From Streptomyces marokkonensis (GTDB lineage Bacteria > Actinomycetota > Actinomycetes > Streptomycetales > Streptomycetaceae), in NCBI RefSeq assembly GCF_008312835.1, contig NZ_VSKS01000001.1, positions 310,001 to 374,000 of the forward strand: a DNA stretch of 64,000 nt. Direction: 5' to 3'. This document shows positions 25,706-34,393 of this stretch, piece by piece (position 1 is the stretch's first letter; each line of letters starts with the position of its first letter). The position numbers and the translations under genes were made by a program. The notes beneath the pieces were generated by a model. The model did not search any database. It was not told the DNA's origin and saw nothing but the letters and a program-made list of their open reading frames with translations.

Positions 25706-26806
25706 CTACCGGGCGTCGGTGAGGCGTCCCGCGTCGCGGGCCAGGGCGGTGAGGCGGGATATCGCCCGGAAGTACTTCTTGCGGTAGCCGCCCTTCAGCA
25801 TGTCCTCGCTGAACAACCGGTCGAACGGCAGCCCCGAGGCCAGCACGGGCACCTCGCGGTCGTAGAGCCGGTCCGCGAGGACGACGAGCCGGAGCGCGGT
25901 CGACTGGTCCGGCACCGGACGCACATCCGTGAGGCACACCGCGCGGAGTCCGTCGGTGAGGGCGCCGTAGCGGCTGGGGTGGACCCGCGCCAGGTGGTCC
26001 AGCAGATCCGGGAAGGAGTCGAGCGAGGCGCCCTCGGTGGAGTGCGCGGTCCGGGTCACCAGCTCGGCGGAGTACGGCGGCGGCGCCTCGGGCAGACCCC
26101 GGTGGCGGTAGTCCTCACCGTCGATGCGCAGCGCGCGGAAGTGGGCCGACAGGCCCTGGATCTCGCGGAGGAAGTCGGCGGCGGCGAACCGGCCCTCGCC
26201 GAGCTTGCCCGGCAGGGTGTTCGAGGTGGCGGCGAGCGCGACACCCGCCTCGACCAGCTTGCCGAGCAGGGTGGAGACCAGCACGGTGTCGCCCGGGTCG
26301 TCCAGCTCGAACTCGTCGATGCACAGCAGACGGTGCCCGGAGAGGGTCTTCACGGTCTGCTGGAAGCCGAGGGCGCCGACCAGGTTGGTCAGCTCCACGA
26401 AGGTGCCGAACGCCTTGAGGGAGGGCTCGGCCGGGGTGGCGTGCCACAGGGAGGCCAGCAGGTGGGTCTTGCCGACGCCGTAGCCGCCGTCGAGGTAGAC
26501 GCCGCGCGGCCCGGCCGGCGACTTCTTCGGCGCCTTGCCGAAGCCGAACAGCCTGCGCCGGCCCGGGTCTCCGGCCGGCGCCCCGTTCAGGCCCGCCGCG
26601 AAGCCCTCGAGGACGCGGACGGCCTCGGTCTGGCTCGGCTGGTCCGGGTCGGGGATGTAGGTGCCGAAGCGCACCGCGTCGAACCGCGGCGGCGGCACCA
26701 TCTCGGCGACGAGCCGGTCCGCGGGGACATGGGGCTCGCGGGCGCACAGGGACAGCGGAGCCACGTCGGCTGGCGGACCGGGACGGGAGGCGGCGGAGGA
26801 GGACAC
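25706..26806 (-). CDS. zapE: AFG1/ZapE-family ATPase
   Basis: A GTG at 26806 gives 366 aa and is chosen because the longer frame to 26845 starts on top of the divergent gene's ATG. The AAA-type ATPase shows a Walker A in YLDGGYGVGKTHLLASLWH, a Walker B in LLCIDEFELDDPGD and a sensor segment LAATSNTLPGKL. The C-terminal SEDMLKGGYRKKYFRAISRL is also typical of AFG1. In E. coli ZapE acts at the division ring; in mitochondria AFG1 handles respiratory proteins. Its role in Streptomyces is not known. It is divergent from the RibD-like gene with 37 bases between starts. Confidence 0.88.
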   Translation of the reverse strand: MSSSAASRPGPPADVAPLSLCAREPHVPADRLVAEMVPPPRFDAVRFGTYIPDPDQPSQTEAVRVLEGFAAGLNGAPAGDPGRRRLFGFGKAPKKSPAGPRGVYLDGGYGVGKTHLLASLWHATPAEPSLKAFGTFVELTNLVGALGFQQTVKTLSGHRLLCIDEFELDDPGDTVLVSTLLGKLVEAGVALAATSNTLPGKLGEGRFAAADFLREIQGLSAHFRALRIDGEDYRHRGLPEAPPPYSAELVTRTAHSTEGASLDSFPDLLDHLARVHPSRYGALTDGLRAVCLTDVRPVPDQSTALRLVVLADRLYDREVPVLASGLPFDRLFSEDMLKGGYRKKYFRAISRLTALARDAGRLTDAR

Positions 26807-26843
26807 GGTCCCCCATGCTACGGGGCGTGGAACACTGCCTGAC

Positions 26844-27638
26844 ATGCGACGCCTGTTCCCCGTGACCGACGTGACCGACGAGACAGCGGCCCCCGGAGGG
26901 GAGGACGGCCGCGAGTGGAGCCTGGCCGAGCTGGCCGCCGCGTACGCCTACCCCGAGCCGGGGCCCGGGGGCCGGGAGCCGTGGCTGCGGGGCAACATGG
27001 TGTCCACCCTCGACGGCGCCGCCCAGCACGACGGCCGCTCGCAGCCCATCTCCTGCCCGGCCGACATGCGGATCTTCGGCGTGCTGCGGGCGCTCGCCGA
27101 CGTCGTGGTCGTCGGCGCCGAGACCGTACGGCAGGAGGGCTACCGTCCGGCACGCGCGCGTGCCGAGTTCGCCGCTGCCCGGGAGGCGGCCGGACAGGGA
27201 CCGGCGCCCGTGATCGCGGTGGTGACGGCGAGCCTCGACCTGGACTTCTCCCTGCCGCTGTTCGCCTCCCCGCTGCTGCCCACGCTGATCCTGACCGGCG
27301 CCGGCGCCGCCCCGGACCGCGTCGCCGCCGCCGGGAGGGCGGGCGCCCGGGTGGTGACCGCCGGGGAGGGGGTGGCGGTGGACCCCGCGCGGGCGGTGCG
27401 GGCGCTGGCGGACCTCGGACACACCCGGCTGCTGACCGAGGGCGGGCCGCGGCTGCTGGGCCAGACGGTGGCGGCCGGGGTGCTGGACGAACTCTGTCTC
27501 ACCGTCTCCCCGATGCTCACCGCGGGTGACGCTCAGCGCATCGCCGGTGGACCCTCAGTGACACTTCCGCGGCGTTACACGCTGAACTCGGTGTTGGAGG
27601 AGGACGGCTTCCTGTTCACGCGCTACCGGCGGGCCTGA
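26844..27638 (+). CDS. RibD C-terminal-type pyrimidine reductase family protein
   Basis: This 264-aa protein contains the RibD reductase fold: NMVSTLDGAAQHDGRSQPIS (substrate loop), DVVVVGAETVRQEGYRPAR (NADPH site), LLTEGGPRLLGQTVAAG and the final strand FTRYRR. It lacks the zinc deaminase domain of full RibD. It could reduce the riboflavin precursor, or a related pterin or pyrimidine in another pathway; genes for riboflavin synthesis are not next to it. No ribosome site is visible, so it may be leaderless. Confidence 0.85.
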   Translation: MRRLFPVTDVTDETAAPGGEDGREWSLAELAAAYAYPEPGPGGREPWLRGNMVSTLDGAAQHDGRSQPISCPADMRIFGVLRALADVVVVGAETVRQEGYRPARARAEFAAAREAAGQGPAPVIAVVTASLDLDFSLPLFASPLLPTLILTGAGAAPDRVAAAGRAGARVVTAGEGVAVDPARAVRALADLGHTRLLTEGGPRLLGQTVAAGVLDELCLTVSPMLTAGDAQRIAGGPSVTLPRRYTLNSVLEEDGFLFTRYRRA

Positions 27639-27872
27639 CCGCCCGGCCGGGCGTGTCCGGAAGCGGGAGCCCGGAAGGGAGTCGGCAACCTGTTCGACGG
27701 CGGCCGCCGGTCCGGCGATCGGCGGTACGGATCCGCCCACCCCGTGCGGGAAAGGGCAAGACTGATTCCGGCAGTACCCGTGCGAACACGGGGCAGGATG
27801 GTTTCCGCGGGGCCCGGCTCGGCCCGCGGAGCGGAGAGGGCCCGCGGGTCCTCCGAGGAGAAGGGGCGCCTG

Positions 27873-28346
27873 GTGTTCACAAGCGTACTGATGATCGAGA
27901 AGGCTCTGACGTCCGCCGACGTGGAGTTCGTCACCACCTTGCACGGCGACGAGCCGGTCTCCTTCCACGTGCTGCTCCAGCCGCGCGGCGAACAGGCCGA
28001 CCGGCTGCTGAGAGCCATCGACGACGTCGCGCTCGGCGAGATCGACGAGGCCGTCCGCGAGGGTGAGACGCCCGAGGGCGAGGAGGCCCAGAGCATGGGG
28101 GAGCGGGCCCTGGAGGTGTCCCTGCAGGCCCTGCGGGCCACCGGCGACACGGCGGACGGCCGGCTCATCGAGGACCACCCGCTGGACGCCCTGAAGGCCC
28201 TCGTGGAGGAGGTCGGCGCGGACGAGGTGATCGTCCTGACCGACCCGCACTACGTGGAGGAGTTCTTCCACCGGGACTGGGCCTCCCGGGCCCGGCACAA
28301 GGTCGGGGTCCCGGTCCTGAAACTCTTCTCCCACAGCAAGGCATAG
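27873..28346 (+). CDS. conserved actinobacterial protein, UspA/Rossmann-like (157 aa)
   Basis: The start is GTG 27873, downstream of GAGGAGAAGGGG. The product begins MFTSVLMIEKALTSADVEFV. It has an alternating strand/helix pattern ending in ALVEEVGADEVIVLTDPHYVEEFFHRDWASRARHKVGVPVLKLF, reminiscent of the last strand and helix of universal stress proteins. Homologues are, from memory, often labelled indole-3-glycerol phosphate synthase, but length and motifs do not support that and no trp genes are nearby. It precedes murC by 80 bases on the same strand. Function unknown. Confidence 0.75.
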   Translation: MFTSVLMIEKALTSADVEFVTTLHGDEPVSFHVLLQPRGEQADRLLRAIDDVALGEIDEAVREGETPEGEEAQSMGERALEVSLQALRATGDTADGRLIEDHPLDALKALVEEVGADEVIVLTDPHYVEEFFHRDWASRARHKVGVPVLKLFSHSKA

Positions 28347-28426
28347 GCTGAGGGCGGCGCTCTCCCGGCCTCCGGCGAGGGCGCGAAGACCGCCGTCCCG
28401 CTCGTCGCACCACTGGGAGAACACGC

Positions 28427-29815
28427 ATGGCACCCGGCCTTCCTACCGCCATGGACCGACCGCACTTCATCGGCATCGGCGGCGCCGGGATGTCGGGCAT
28501 CGCCAAGATCCTCGCGCAGCGCGGGGCGAACGTGGCCGGCAGCGACGCCAAGGACTCCCCGACCGCCGACGCCCTGCGCGCGTTCGGCGCCACCGTGCAC
28601 ATCGGCCACGCAGCCGAGCACCTCGCCGACGACGCCAGCTGCGTGGTCGTCTCCTCCGCGATCCGCGAGGACAACCCCGAACTGGTCCGGGCGGCCGAGC
28701 TGGGCATCCCGGTGGTGCACCGCTCCGACGCCCTCGCCGCCCTGATGGACGGCCTGCGGCCGATCGCGGTGGCCGGCACCCACGGCAAGACCACCACCAC
28801 CTCCATGCTGGCCGTCTCCCTCACCGAGCTGGGCCGGGAGCCGTCGTACGCGATCGGCGGCGACCTGGACGCCCCCGGCTCCAACGCGCTGCACGGCGAG
28901 GGCGAGATCTTCGTCGCCGAGGCCGACGAGTCGGACCGCAGCTTCCACAAGTACGCACCCGAGGTCGCGATCATCCTCAACGTGGAGCTGGACCACCACG
29001 CCAACTACGCCTCGATGGAGGAGATCCACGAGTCCTTCGAGACGTTCGTCGGCCGGATCGTGCCCGGCGGCACCCTGGTGATCTCCGCGGACCAGGAGGG
29101 CGCCCGGGAGCTGACCCGGCGGCTGGACGGCTCCGTGCGGACGGTGACGTACGGCGAGGCGGCCGACGCCGACGTGCGGGTGCTGTCGGTCGTCCCGCAG
29201 GGCCTGAAGAGCGAGGTGACCGTCGAGTTCGACGGCGGCCCGCTCACCTTCACCGTCTCGGTCCCCGGCCGGCACTACGCGCACAACGCCGTCGCCGCGC
29301 TCGCCGCGGGCGTGGCGCTCGGCATCCCGGCCGCCGAGCTGGCCCCCGCGCTGGCCGCGTACACCGGGGTGAAGCGGCGCCTCCAGCTCAAGGGCGAGGC
29401 CGCCGGCGTCCAGGTCGTCGACTCCTACGCGCACCACCCGACCGAGATGACCGCAGACCTGGAGGCGATGCGCGCGGCCGCCGGTGACGCCCGCATCCTC
29501 GTCGTCTTCCAGCCGCACCTCTTCTCCCGCACCCGGGAGCTGGGCACGGAGATGGGCCAGTCGCTGTCCCTGGCCGACGCCTCGGTGGTGCTGGACATCT
29601 ACCCGGCCCGCGAGGACCCGATCCCGGGCGTCACCAGCGAGCTGATCATCGAGGCGGCGCGGGCGGCCGGCGCGGACGTGACCGCCGTCCACGACAAGGC
29701 GGAGATCCCCGAGGTGGTCGCGGGAATGGCGAAGCCCGGTGATCTCGTTCTCACCATGGGAGCGGGCGACGTCACCGACCTCGGCCCGCGGATCCTGGAC
29801 CGTCTGTCGAAGTAA
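28427..29815 (+). CDS. murC: UDP-N-acetylmuramate--L-alanine ligase
   Basis: A 462-aa Mur ligase with all expected parts. The N-terminal UDP-binding Rossmann motif is HFIGIGGAGMSGIAKILAQRG, and the ATP-binding P-loop is VAGTHGKTTTTSMLAVSLTE. The central EADESDRSFHKY and VELDHHANYA contact substrate and Mg. The C-terminal domain contains VVDSYAHHPTEM and FQPHLFSRTREL. The enzyme adds L-alanine to UDP-MurNAc in peptidoglycan synthesis. GGGAGAAC precedes the ATG. In most Streptomyces murC is in the division cluster; here it stands apart from ftsZ genes and is followed by msrB 14 bases later. Confidence 0.94.
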   Translation: MAPGLPTAMDRPHFIGIGGAGMSGIAKILAQRGANVAGSDAKDSPTADALRAFGATVHIGHAAEHLADDASCVVVSSAIREDNPELVRAAELGIPVVHRSDALAALMDGLRPIAVAGTHGKTTTTSMLAVSLTELGREPSYAIGGDLDAPGSNALHGEGEIFVAEADESDRSFHKYAPEVAIILNVELDHHANYASMEEIHESFETFVGRIVPGGTLVISADQEGARELTRRLDGSVRTVTYGEAADADVRVLSVVPQGLKSEVTVEFDGGPLTFTVSVPGRHYAHNAVAALAAGVALGIPAAELAPALAAYTGVKRRLQLKGEAAGVQVVDSYAHHPTEMTADLEAMRAAAGDARILVVFQPHLFSRTRELGTEMGQSLSLADASVVLDIYPAREDPIPGVTSELIIEAARAAGADVTAVHDKAEIPEVVAGMAKPGDLVLTMGAGDVTDLGPRILDRLSK

Positions 29816-29829
29816 GGGGCTGGAAGCTC

Positions 29830-30237
29830 ATGCCGTACGACGTCGAGAAGCCGGACGAGCAGTGGCGCGCGGAACTCTCGCCGTCCGAGTACGCCGTGCT
29901 GCGCGAGGCAGCCACGGAACCCGCCTTCACCGGTGAGTACACCGACACGAAGACCGAGGGCGTCTACTCCTGTCGCGCCTGCGGCGCCGAGCTGTTCACC
30001 TCGGACACCAAGTTCGAGTCGCACTGCGGCTGGCCGTCCTTCTACGACCCGAGGGAGACCGACGCCGTGGAGCTGGTCGAGGACCGGTCGCACGGCATGG
30101 TCCGCACCGAGGTCCGCTGCGCCCGCTGCGGCTCGCACCTCGGTCACGTGTTCAAGGGCGAGGGATACCCGACGCCCACCGACCAGCGGTACTGCATCAA
30201 CAGCGTCTCGCTGAGGCTGCAGCCCGCCCAGGGCTGA
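29830..30237 (+). CDS. msrB: peptide methionine (R)-S-oxide reductase
   Basis: This 135-aa protein reduces the R-isomer of methionine sulfoxide in proteins. Two zinc-binding pairs (CRACGAELF and CARCGSHLGHVF) frame the fold. The catalytic cysteine is in RYCINSVSL near the C-terminus, preceded by HCGWPSFYDP and KGEGYPTPTDQ. Length and motifs are complete. It follows murC after 14 bases with GGGGCTGGAAG before its ATG, and is probably cotranscribed with it. It ends 14 bases from the convergent membrane protein gene. Confidence 0.95.
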   Translation: MPYDVEKPDEQWRAELSPSEYAVLREAATEPAFTGEYTDTKTEGVYSCRACGAELFTSDTKFESHCGWPSFYDPRETDAVELVEDRSHGMVRTEVRCARCGSHLGHVFKGEGYPTPTDQRYCINSVSLRLQPAQG

Positions 30238-30251
30238 TCCGTGCCCGCTCC

Positions 30252-31607
30252 TCACCACCCCGTCAGCACCAGGTGGTTGAGGAGCAGGGCCAGGACGGCC
30301 TGCCCGGCCAGCCAGGCGCGCGGGCCGGGCAGAAGGGCACCGGCGGGCAGCAGCCAGAACGCGAACGGCAGCCAGATGCGTTCCGTCTCCGCCTTGCTCA
30401 TCCCGGACAGATCGGCGATCAGCAGGGCCAGGAACGCGGAGAACACGAGCAGGGCCAGGCGGGGAGCGGAGCCGCGGAGGAGCACGGCGCGGGACCCGGT
30501 CAGTACGCCCCCGAGCCTGCGCAGCCCCGCCACCGTCGCCGGGCCGACGACCAGTACGGTGCACGCGAGGTTCGCCCAGATCCAGTACCCGTACGGACGC
30601 ACCCCGCCCGCGCCCTGGTAATAGCGGGTGACCAGCAGCCGGTACGCCTCCCACCAGTCGAAGCCCAGCGCCGTGAAGAGGGCCGGCACGACCAGGAACC
30701 CGGCGGCCAGGTACGCCAGGGGCCGCAGCCGCCGCGTCCCCAGCAGCAACACCGCCGCGCCGATCACCGCGAACAGGGTGAGCCCGTACGACAGGTACAT
30801 CGTGGCGCCGAACAGCAGCCCGGAGCCGAAGCCGGTCCAGGCCGGGCGGTGACCCGTCACGGCGAGGGCGAGCAGGGCGACGGCCCAGGCGGTGACGGCC
30901 GTGAAGCAGCCGTCGGCGGAGGCGCCCATCCACACCGCGCCCGGGGCCAGGACCAGGAAGGGCGCGGCGCGGCGGGCGAGCGGCTCGTCGGCGAGCCGGC
31001 GCACGGCGATCAGGATCGCGGCCACCGCGGTGGTGCCGGCGGTGATGACGAAGGCGCCGGCCCACCCGCCGCCGCCCAGACCGATCCGGTCCAGCAGGAC
31101 GAAGACGAGGGTGGCGCCCGGCGGATGCCCGGCGACGTGCGCGGGCCAGTTGTCGGGGGCGTCGAGCAGGATGTGCCCGTTGAAGTCCCGCAGCGCGGCG
31201 GGGATGTCACCGAAACGGCCGATGACCCGCAGATACTCGTGCTTCTCGGTCAGCCGCCCGGCGACACCCCGCGACCAGCCGTCCACGAGGGCGAGCGACC
31301 AGGTCCACGCCATCGACCCGGCCCATGCCGCCAGCAGCAGGGGCCGCCAGGACAGCCGGGCGGCCAGGGAGGGGCCGTACGTCACCACGGCCGCCGCGAC
31401 GACCAGCGCGGCCGGAGTGCCCGGACCGGTGTGCGGCATCCACTCGCCCACCAGCGGCGGCCAGTTCACGTACAGCGTGCCGTGGCGGTCCTGGATCCGG
31501 GTCCCGACCAGGACGGCGGCCACCACGAGCGACGCCGCCGCGGCGACGGCGGACAGATCACGGACGAGGCCGCCGCGGGAGGCGGTGCGGGGGAGATCGC
31601 GGTTCAC
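30252..31607 (-). CDS. polytopic membrane protein, GT-C glycosyltransferase-like
   Basis: A 451-aa protein starting at GTG with about ten to twelve hydrophobic segments. The first large loop (VDGWSRGVAGRLTEKHEYLR then FNGHILLDAPDNWPAHVAGHPPGATLVF) contains acidic and His residues. It resembles GT-C mannosyl- or arabinosyltransferases, which place an acidic catalytic residue in the first external loop. No soluble domain follows. The sugar donor would be a polyprenyl phosphate sugar. It is divergent from a membrane molybdoenzyme and near a GT2, a methyltransferase and an epimerase, which supports an envelope glycan role. Assignment is by topology rather than a unique motif. Confidence 0.7.
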   Translation of the reverse strand: MNRDLPRTASRGGLVRDLSAVAAAASLVVAAVLVGTRIQDRHGTLYVNWPPLVGEWMPHTGPGTPAALVVAAAVVTYGPSLAARLSWRPLLLAAWAGSMAWTWSLALVDGWSRGVAGRLTEKHEYLRVIGRFGDIPAALRDFNGHILLDAPDNWPAHVAGHPPGATLVFVLLDRIGLGGGGWAGAFVITAGTTAVAAILIAVRRLADEPLARRAAPFLVLAPGAVWMGASADGCFTAVTAWAVALLALAVTGHRPAWTGFGSGLLFGATMYLSYGLTLFAVIGAAVLLLGTRRLRPLAYLAAGFLVVPALFTALGFDWWEAYRLLVTRYYQGAGGVRPYGYWIWANLACTVLVVGPATVAGLRRLGGVLTGSRAVLLRGSAPRLALLVFSAFLALLIADLSGMSKAETERIWLPFAFWLLPAGALLPGPRAWLAGQAVLALLLNHLVLTGW

Positions 31608-31720
31608 GCCGTCACGCTAGGCCGGGGGAGCGGCGCCGACCGGCTGACGAGGGTGGATGTCAGCGTTTCGTCATCGTTCCCGCACCCGCTCACGGGGTGG
31701 CGCGGACCTACGGTCGGCAC

Positions 31721-32992
31721 ATGGCTCGGTCTCTCCTCCCCGCCCCCGACGCGCGCGGCCCGTTCTCGCCGGGATTCTGGCGCAGCCCGCTGCGCGGCAC
31801 CTGGTTCACCTCGGTCCTCGGGGTGGTCCTCCTCGCCGGCGTCACGGTCCTGTTCGTGACGGGACTGCTGTCGTACGCGGCGTACAACCCGGACCTGTCC
31901 CCGGTGAACGACAAGACGCCCGACAAGGGAATCCTCGGCTTCTACCTGTTCTCCTGGCCCACCGACCCGCCGTGGCTGTACCGGCTCACCCAGGGCGTCC
32001 ACGTCACCCTCGGGCTCGCGCTCGTCCCGGTGCTGCTGGCCAAGCTGTGGTCGGTGGTGCCCAGGCTGTTCACCCTGCCGCCGGCCCGCTCGCTCACCCA
32101 CGCCCTGGAGCGGATCTCGCTGCTGCTCCTGGTGGGCGGCGCGTTGTTCGAGTTCGTCACGGGCATCCTCAACGTCCAGCTCGACTACGTCTTCCCGGGC
32201 TCCTTCTACCCCCTGCACTTCTACGGCGCCTGGGTGTTCTTCGGCGCGTTCCTCGCCCATGCGGTGCTGAAGGCTCCGGTGGCGTTCCGCAATCTGCGCA
32301 GGATGCGGGAGGGCGGCGAGGAGCGCGCCGACGGGCAGGCCGACGAACTGGCCGCCCCGCGCCCCGACCCGCCGACCGTCTCACGGCGCGGAGCGCTCGG
32401 GCTGGTCGGCGGCGGCTCGCTGCTCCTGCTCGCCACCTCCGCCGGGCGCAGCTTCGACGGACCGCTGCGACAGACCGCCGTCCTCACCCCGCACGGCGGT
32501 CCCGAACCCGGCGGAGGTCCGAACGGCTTCCAGATCAACAAGACGGCCGCGTACGCCGGGATCCGCGCCGACGAGACGGGCGAGGAGGCGTGGCGGCTGG
32601 CCGTCACCGGGCGCTCGGGCACCGTACGGCTCAGCAGGGCCGACCTGCTCGGCCTGCCGCTGCACAGCGCCGCCCTGCCCATCGCCTGTGTGGAGGGCTG
32701 GTCCACCTCCGACCAGTGGTGGCGGGGCGTACGGCTGCGGGACCTCGCGGCGCTCGTCGGCCATGACGGCCCGGTCGACGTGTTCGTGGAATCGCTGCAA
32801 CGCCGAGGCGCCTTCCGGCACGCCGCACTGCGCGCCAACCAGGTGGGCGATCCGCGTTCCCTGCTCGCCCTGTCCGTCAACGGCGAGGAACTGACCCCCG
32901 ATCACGGCCATCCGGCCCGGATCATCGTCCCCGCGGCTCCGGGCGTGCTCAACACCAAGTGGGTCGCGCGGCTGACGTTCGGTGCGCTGTGA
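31721..32992 (+). CDS. molybdopterin-dependent (SUOX-fold) oxidoreductase fused to a cytochrome b-like membrane domain
   Basis: This 423-aa protein has two parts. Residues 25-200 form four to five helices with spaced His (QGVHVTLG, LTHALERIS, YPLHFYGAW, LAHAVLKAP) suited to two b hemes. After a linker and an RRGALGLVGGGSLLLLATSAG segment, residues 260-423 form the molybdopterin-binding SUOX fold with the likely Mo-ligand Cys in ALPIACVEGWSTSDQWWRG. Electrons would pass between the external cofactor and the membrane. The substrate is unknown; YedY-type repair of methionine sulfoxide or reduction of other compounds is possible. A TACGGT hexamer six bases before the ATG suggests a leaderless transcript. 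Confidence 0.85.
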   Translation: MARSLLPAPDARGPFSPGFWRSPLRGTWFTSVLGVVLLAGVTVLFVTGLLSYAAYNPDLSPVNDKTPDKGILGFYLFSWPTDPPWLYRLTQGVHVTLGLALVPVLLAKLWSVVPRLFTLPPARSLTHALERISLLLLVGGALFEFVTGILNVQLDYVFPGSFYPLHFYGAWVFFGAFLAHAVLKAPVAFRNLRRMREGGEERADGQADELAAPRPDPPTVSRRGALGLVGGGSLLLLATSAGRSFDGPLRQTAVLTPHGGPEPGGGPNGFQINKTAAYAGIRADETGEEAWRLAVTGRSGTVRLSRADLLGLPLHSAALPIACVEGWSTSDQWWRGVRLRDLAALVGHDGPVDVFVESLQRRGAFRHAALRANQVGDPRSLLALSVNGEELTPDHGHPARIIVPAAPGVLNTKWVARLTFGAL

Positions 32993-33459
32993 GGCGCCCC
33001 GTGCCGCACCGGACGCCCCGGCCGGTGCTCGGCAGCCCCTTCCACCTGCTCGTGCTGCTCTGCTCGTTCGCCCTCTGCGCGTACGCGGGGATGCGGCTGC
33101 TCGACGGCGACCCGTTCCTGATCGCGCTGTGGTTCGTGGGCGCGGCGCTGGTCCACGACCTGGTGCTGCTGCCGCTGTACGCGGTCGCCGACCGCGCGCT
33201 GGTGAAGGGCGCGGGCCGGCGCAGGTCGTGGGTCACGTACGTGCGGGTGCCGGCCGCCCTGTCCGGGCTGCTGCTCCTCGTGTGGTTCCCGCTGATCAGC
33301 GGTCGCGTGTCGGAACGCTACGAAGGGGTGGCGGGCCAGTCCGCGGCCGGTTATCCGGCCCGCTGGCTGATCGTCACGGCCGTCCTGTTCGGGGGCTCGG
33401 CGGTGGTGTTCGCGGTGCGTGTGCGGTGGGGGCGTGCGGTGGGTGCCGGTGAGGGGTGA
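32989..33459 (+). CDS. small membrane protein coupled to the molybdoenzyme
   Basis: GTG 32989 overlaps the upstream TGA by four bases, giving 156 aa. Four hydrophobic helices are visible (HLLVLLCSFALCAYAGM, FLIALWFVGAALVHDLVLLPLYAV, VRVPAALSGLLLLVWFPLI, WLIVTAVLFGGSAVVFAV). The N- and C-termini are basic. I recognise no family. Translational coupling makes it a probable subunit or assembly partner of the molybdoenzyme. Confidence 0.75.
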   Translation: MRRPVPHRTPRPVLGSPFHLLVLLCSFALCAYAGMRLLDGDPFLIALWFVGAALVHDLVLLPLYAVADRALVKGAGRRRSWVTYVRVPAALSGLLLLVWFPLISGRVSERYEGVAGQSAAGYPARWLIVTAVLFGGSAVVFAVRVRWGRAVGAGEG

Positions 33460-33562
33460 CGGCGGTGCGGGGGTGCCGGGGCGGTGTGTTGTCGCCCCCG
33501 ACGCCCCTTCCCTTCCCGTCCCTCGGGGCTGCGCCCCCGGACCCCCTTCGGCCCTGAACGGG

Positions 33563-33689
33563 CCTCGTCCTCAAACGCCGGACGGGCTGGTGGGGCGGGC
33601 CTCGTCCTCAGACTCCCCCGGAAGGGGTACCTCCAGGACGGTCTGGTGGGTCGGGGCGTCGTCAAACGTCGGACGGGCCGGTGGGGGTG
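33563..33689. repeat. Streptomyces intergenic repeat, three degenerate tandem copies
   Basis: Copies begin at 33563 (CCTCGTCCTCAAACGCCGGA), about 33599 (CCTCGTCCTCAGACTCCCCC) and about 33656 (GCGTCGTCAAACGTCGGACG), each leading into a GGACGG(G/T)C(T/C)GGTGGG core. The flank at 33520-33560 holds the associated GGGCTGCGCCCCCGGACCCC palindrome. Repeats of this type are familiar from Streptomyces intergenic regions. The last copy supplies the final codons and TGA of the methyltransferase gene (33662). Confidence 0.7.
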
Positions 33690-34393
33690 AGGGTGGTTCG
33701 CCGTAGGGCCACGAAGGAGCGGTCGCTCGTCGACCACTGGTCGTTGGCCCGCCAGCCCGCGGCCTTCGCGTACCGCAGCAGTGCCGGGGTGCCCACGCGG
33801 GCCCACGGGAAGGCGGCGCCGGGGGTGCCGTGCGCGCCGGTGACCTGGACCAGGGCGCGTTCGTCGACGTCCGGGCAGGGAACCGTCTCGGCGATCACCA
33901 GGCCTCCCGGCGCCAGAAGCCGGTCGAGCCGGTGGAGGAGGGCGACCGGATCGCCGCCGATGCCGATGTTGCCGTCGACGAGCAGCGCGGTGCCCCAGCG
34001 GCCGGTGCCGGGCAGCGGGTCGAAGACGGAGCGGAGCAGCGCCCGCCCGCCGCGCCGCACGGTGTGCGCCACCGCCGCCTCGCTGACGTCGATGCCGAGC
34101 GCACAGCGCCCCTGGGCGCCGAGTGCCGCGACCAGCCGTCCCGGACCGCAGCCCACGTCCAGCACCGTGTCCTCGCAACGCCGCAGCACCTCCAGGTCCG
34201 CCGTGTCCGCCGGCGCGCACCAGCGCTCCACGTCCAGCGGCAGCAGCCATCCGTCGGACCGGCGCAGGAACAGCGGCCCCCGGCCGGTGCGCAGGGCGTC
34301 GGCGTAGGGGTCGGCGGACCAGGCGCGGTCGGCGGCGGGAGCCGTCCGCTGCCGCCCGACGCGTGGCGTCGTCGTAGCCCGCAGCCCGCTCAC
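33662..34393 (-). CDS. class I SAM-dependent methyltransferase
   Basis: GTG 34393 overlaps the upstream stop by four bases and gives 243 aa; the longer frame is a shadow. The SAM-binding motif I is DTVLDVGCGPGRLVAALGAQG, motif II a GIDVSEAAV acidic loop, and later motifs are VDGNIGIGGDPVALLHRLDRLLAPGGLVIAET. The substrate is not known. The last four residues and stop come from the intergenic repeat. It is the third gene of a coupled GT2 - TIGR04282 - methyltransferase unit. Confidence 0.85.
   Translation of the reverse strand: MSGLRATTTPRVGRQRTAPAADRAWSADPYADALRTGRGPLFLRRSDGWLLPLDVERWCAPADTADLEVLRRCEDTVLDVGCGPGRLVAALGAQGRCALGIDVSEAAVAHTVRRGGRALLRSVFDPLPGTGRWGTALLVDGNIGIGGDPVALLHRLDRLLAPGGLVIAETVPCPDVDERALVQVTGAHGTPGAAFPWARVGTPALLRYAKAAGWRANDQWSTSDRSFVALRRTTLTPTGPSDV

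Noticed and set aside
27873-28346. Indole-3-glycerol phosphate synthase
   Set aside because: The length (157 aa) and lack of TIM-barrel motifs do not fit; no tryptophan genes are nearby.
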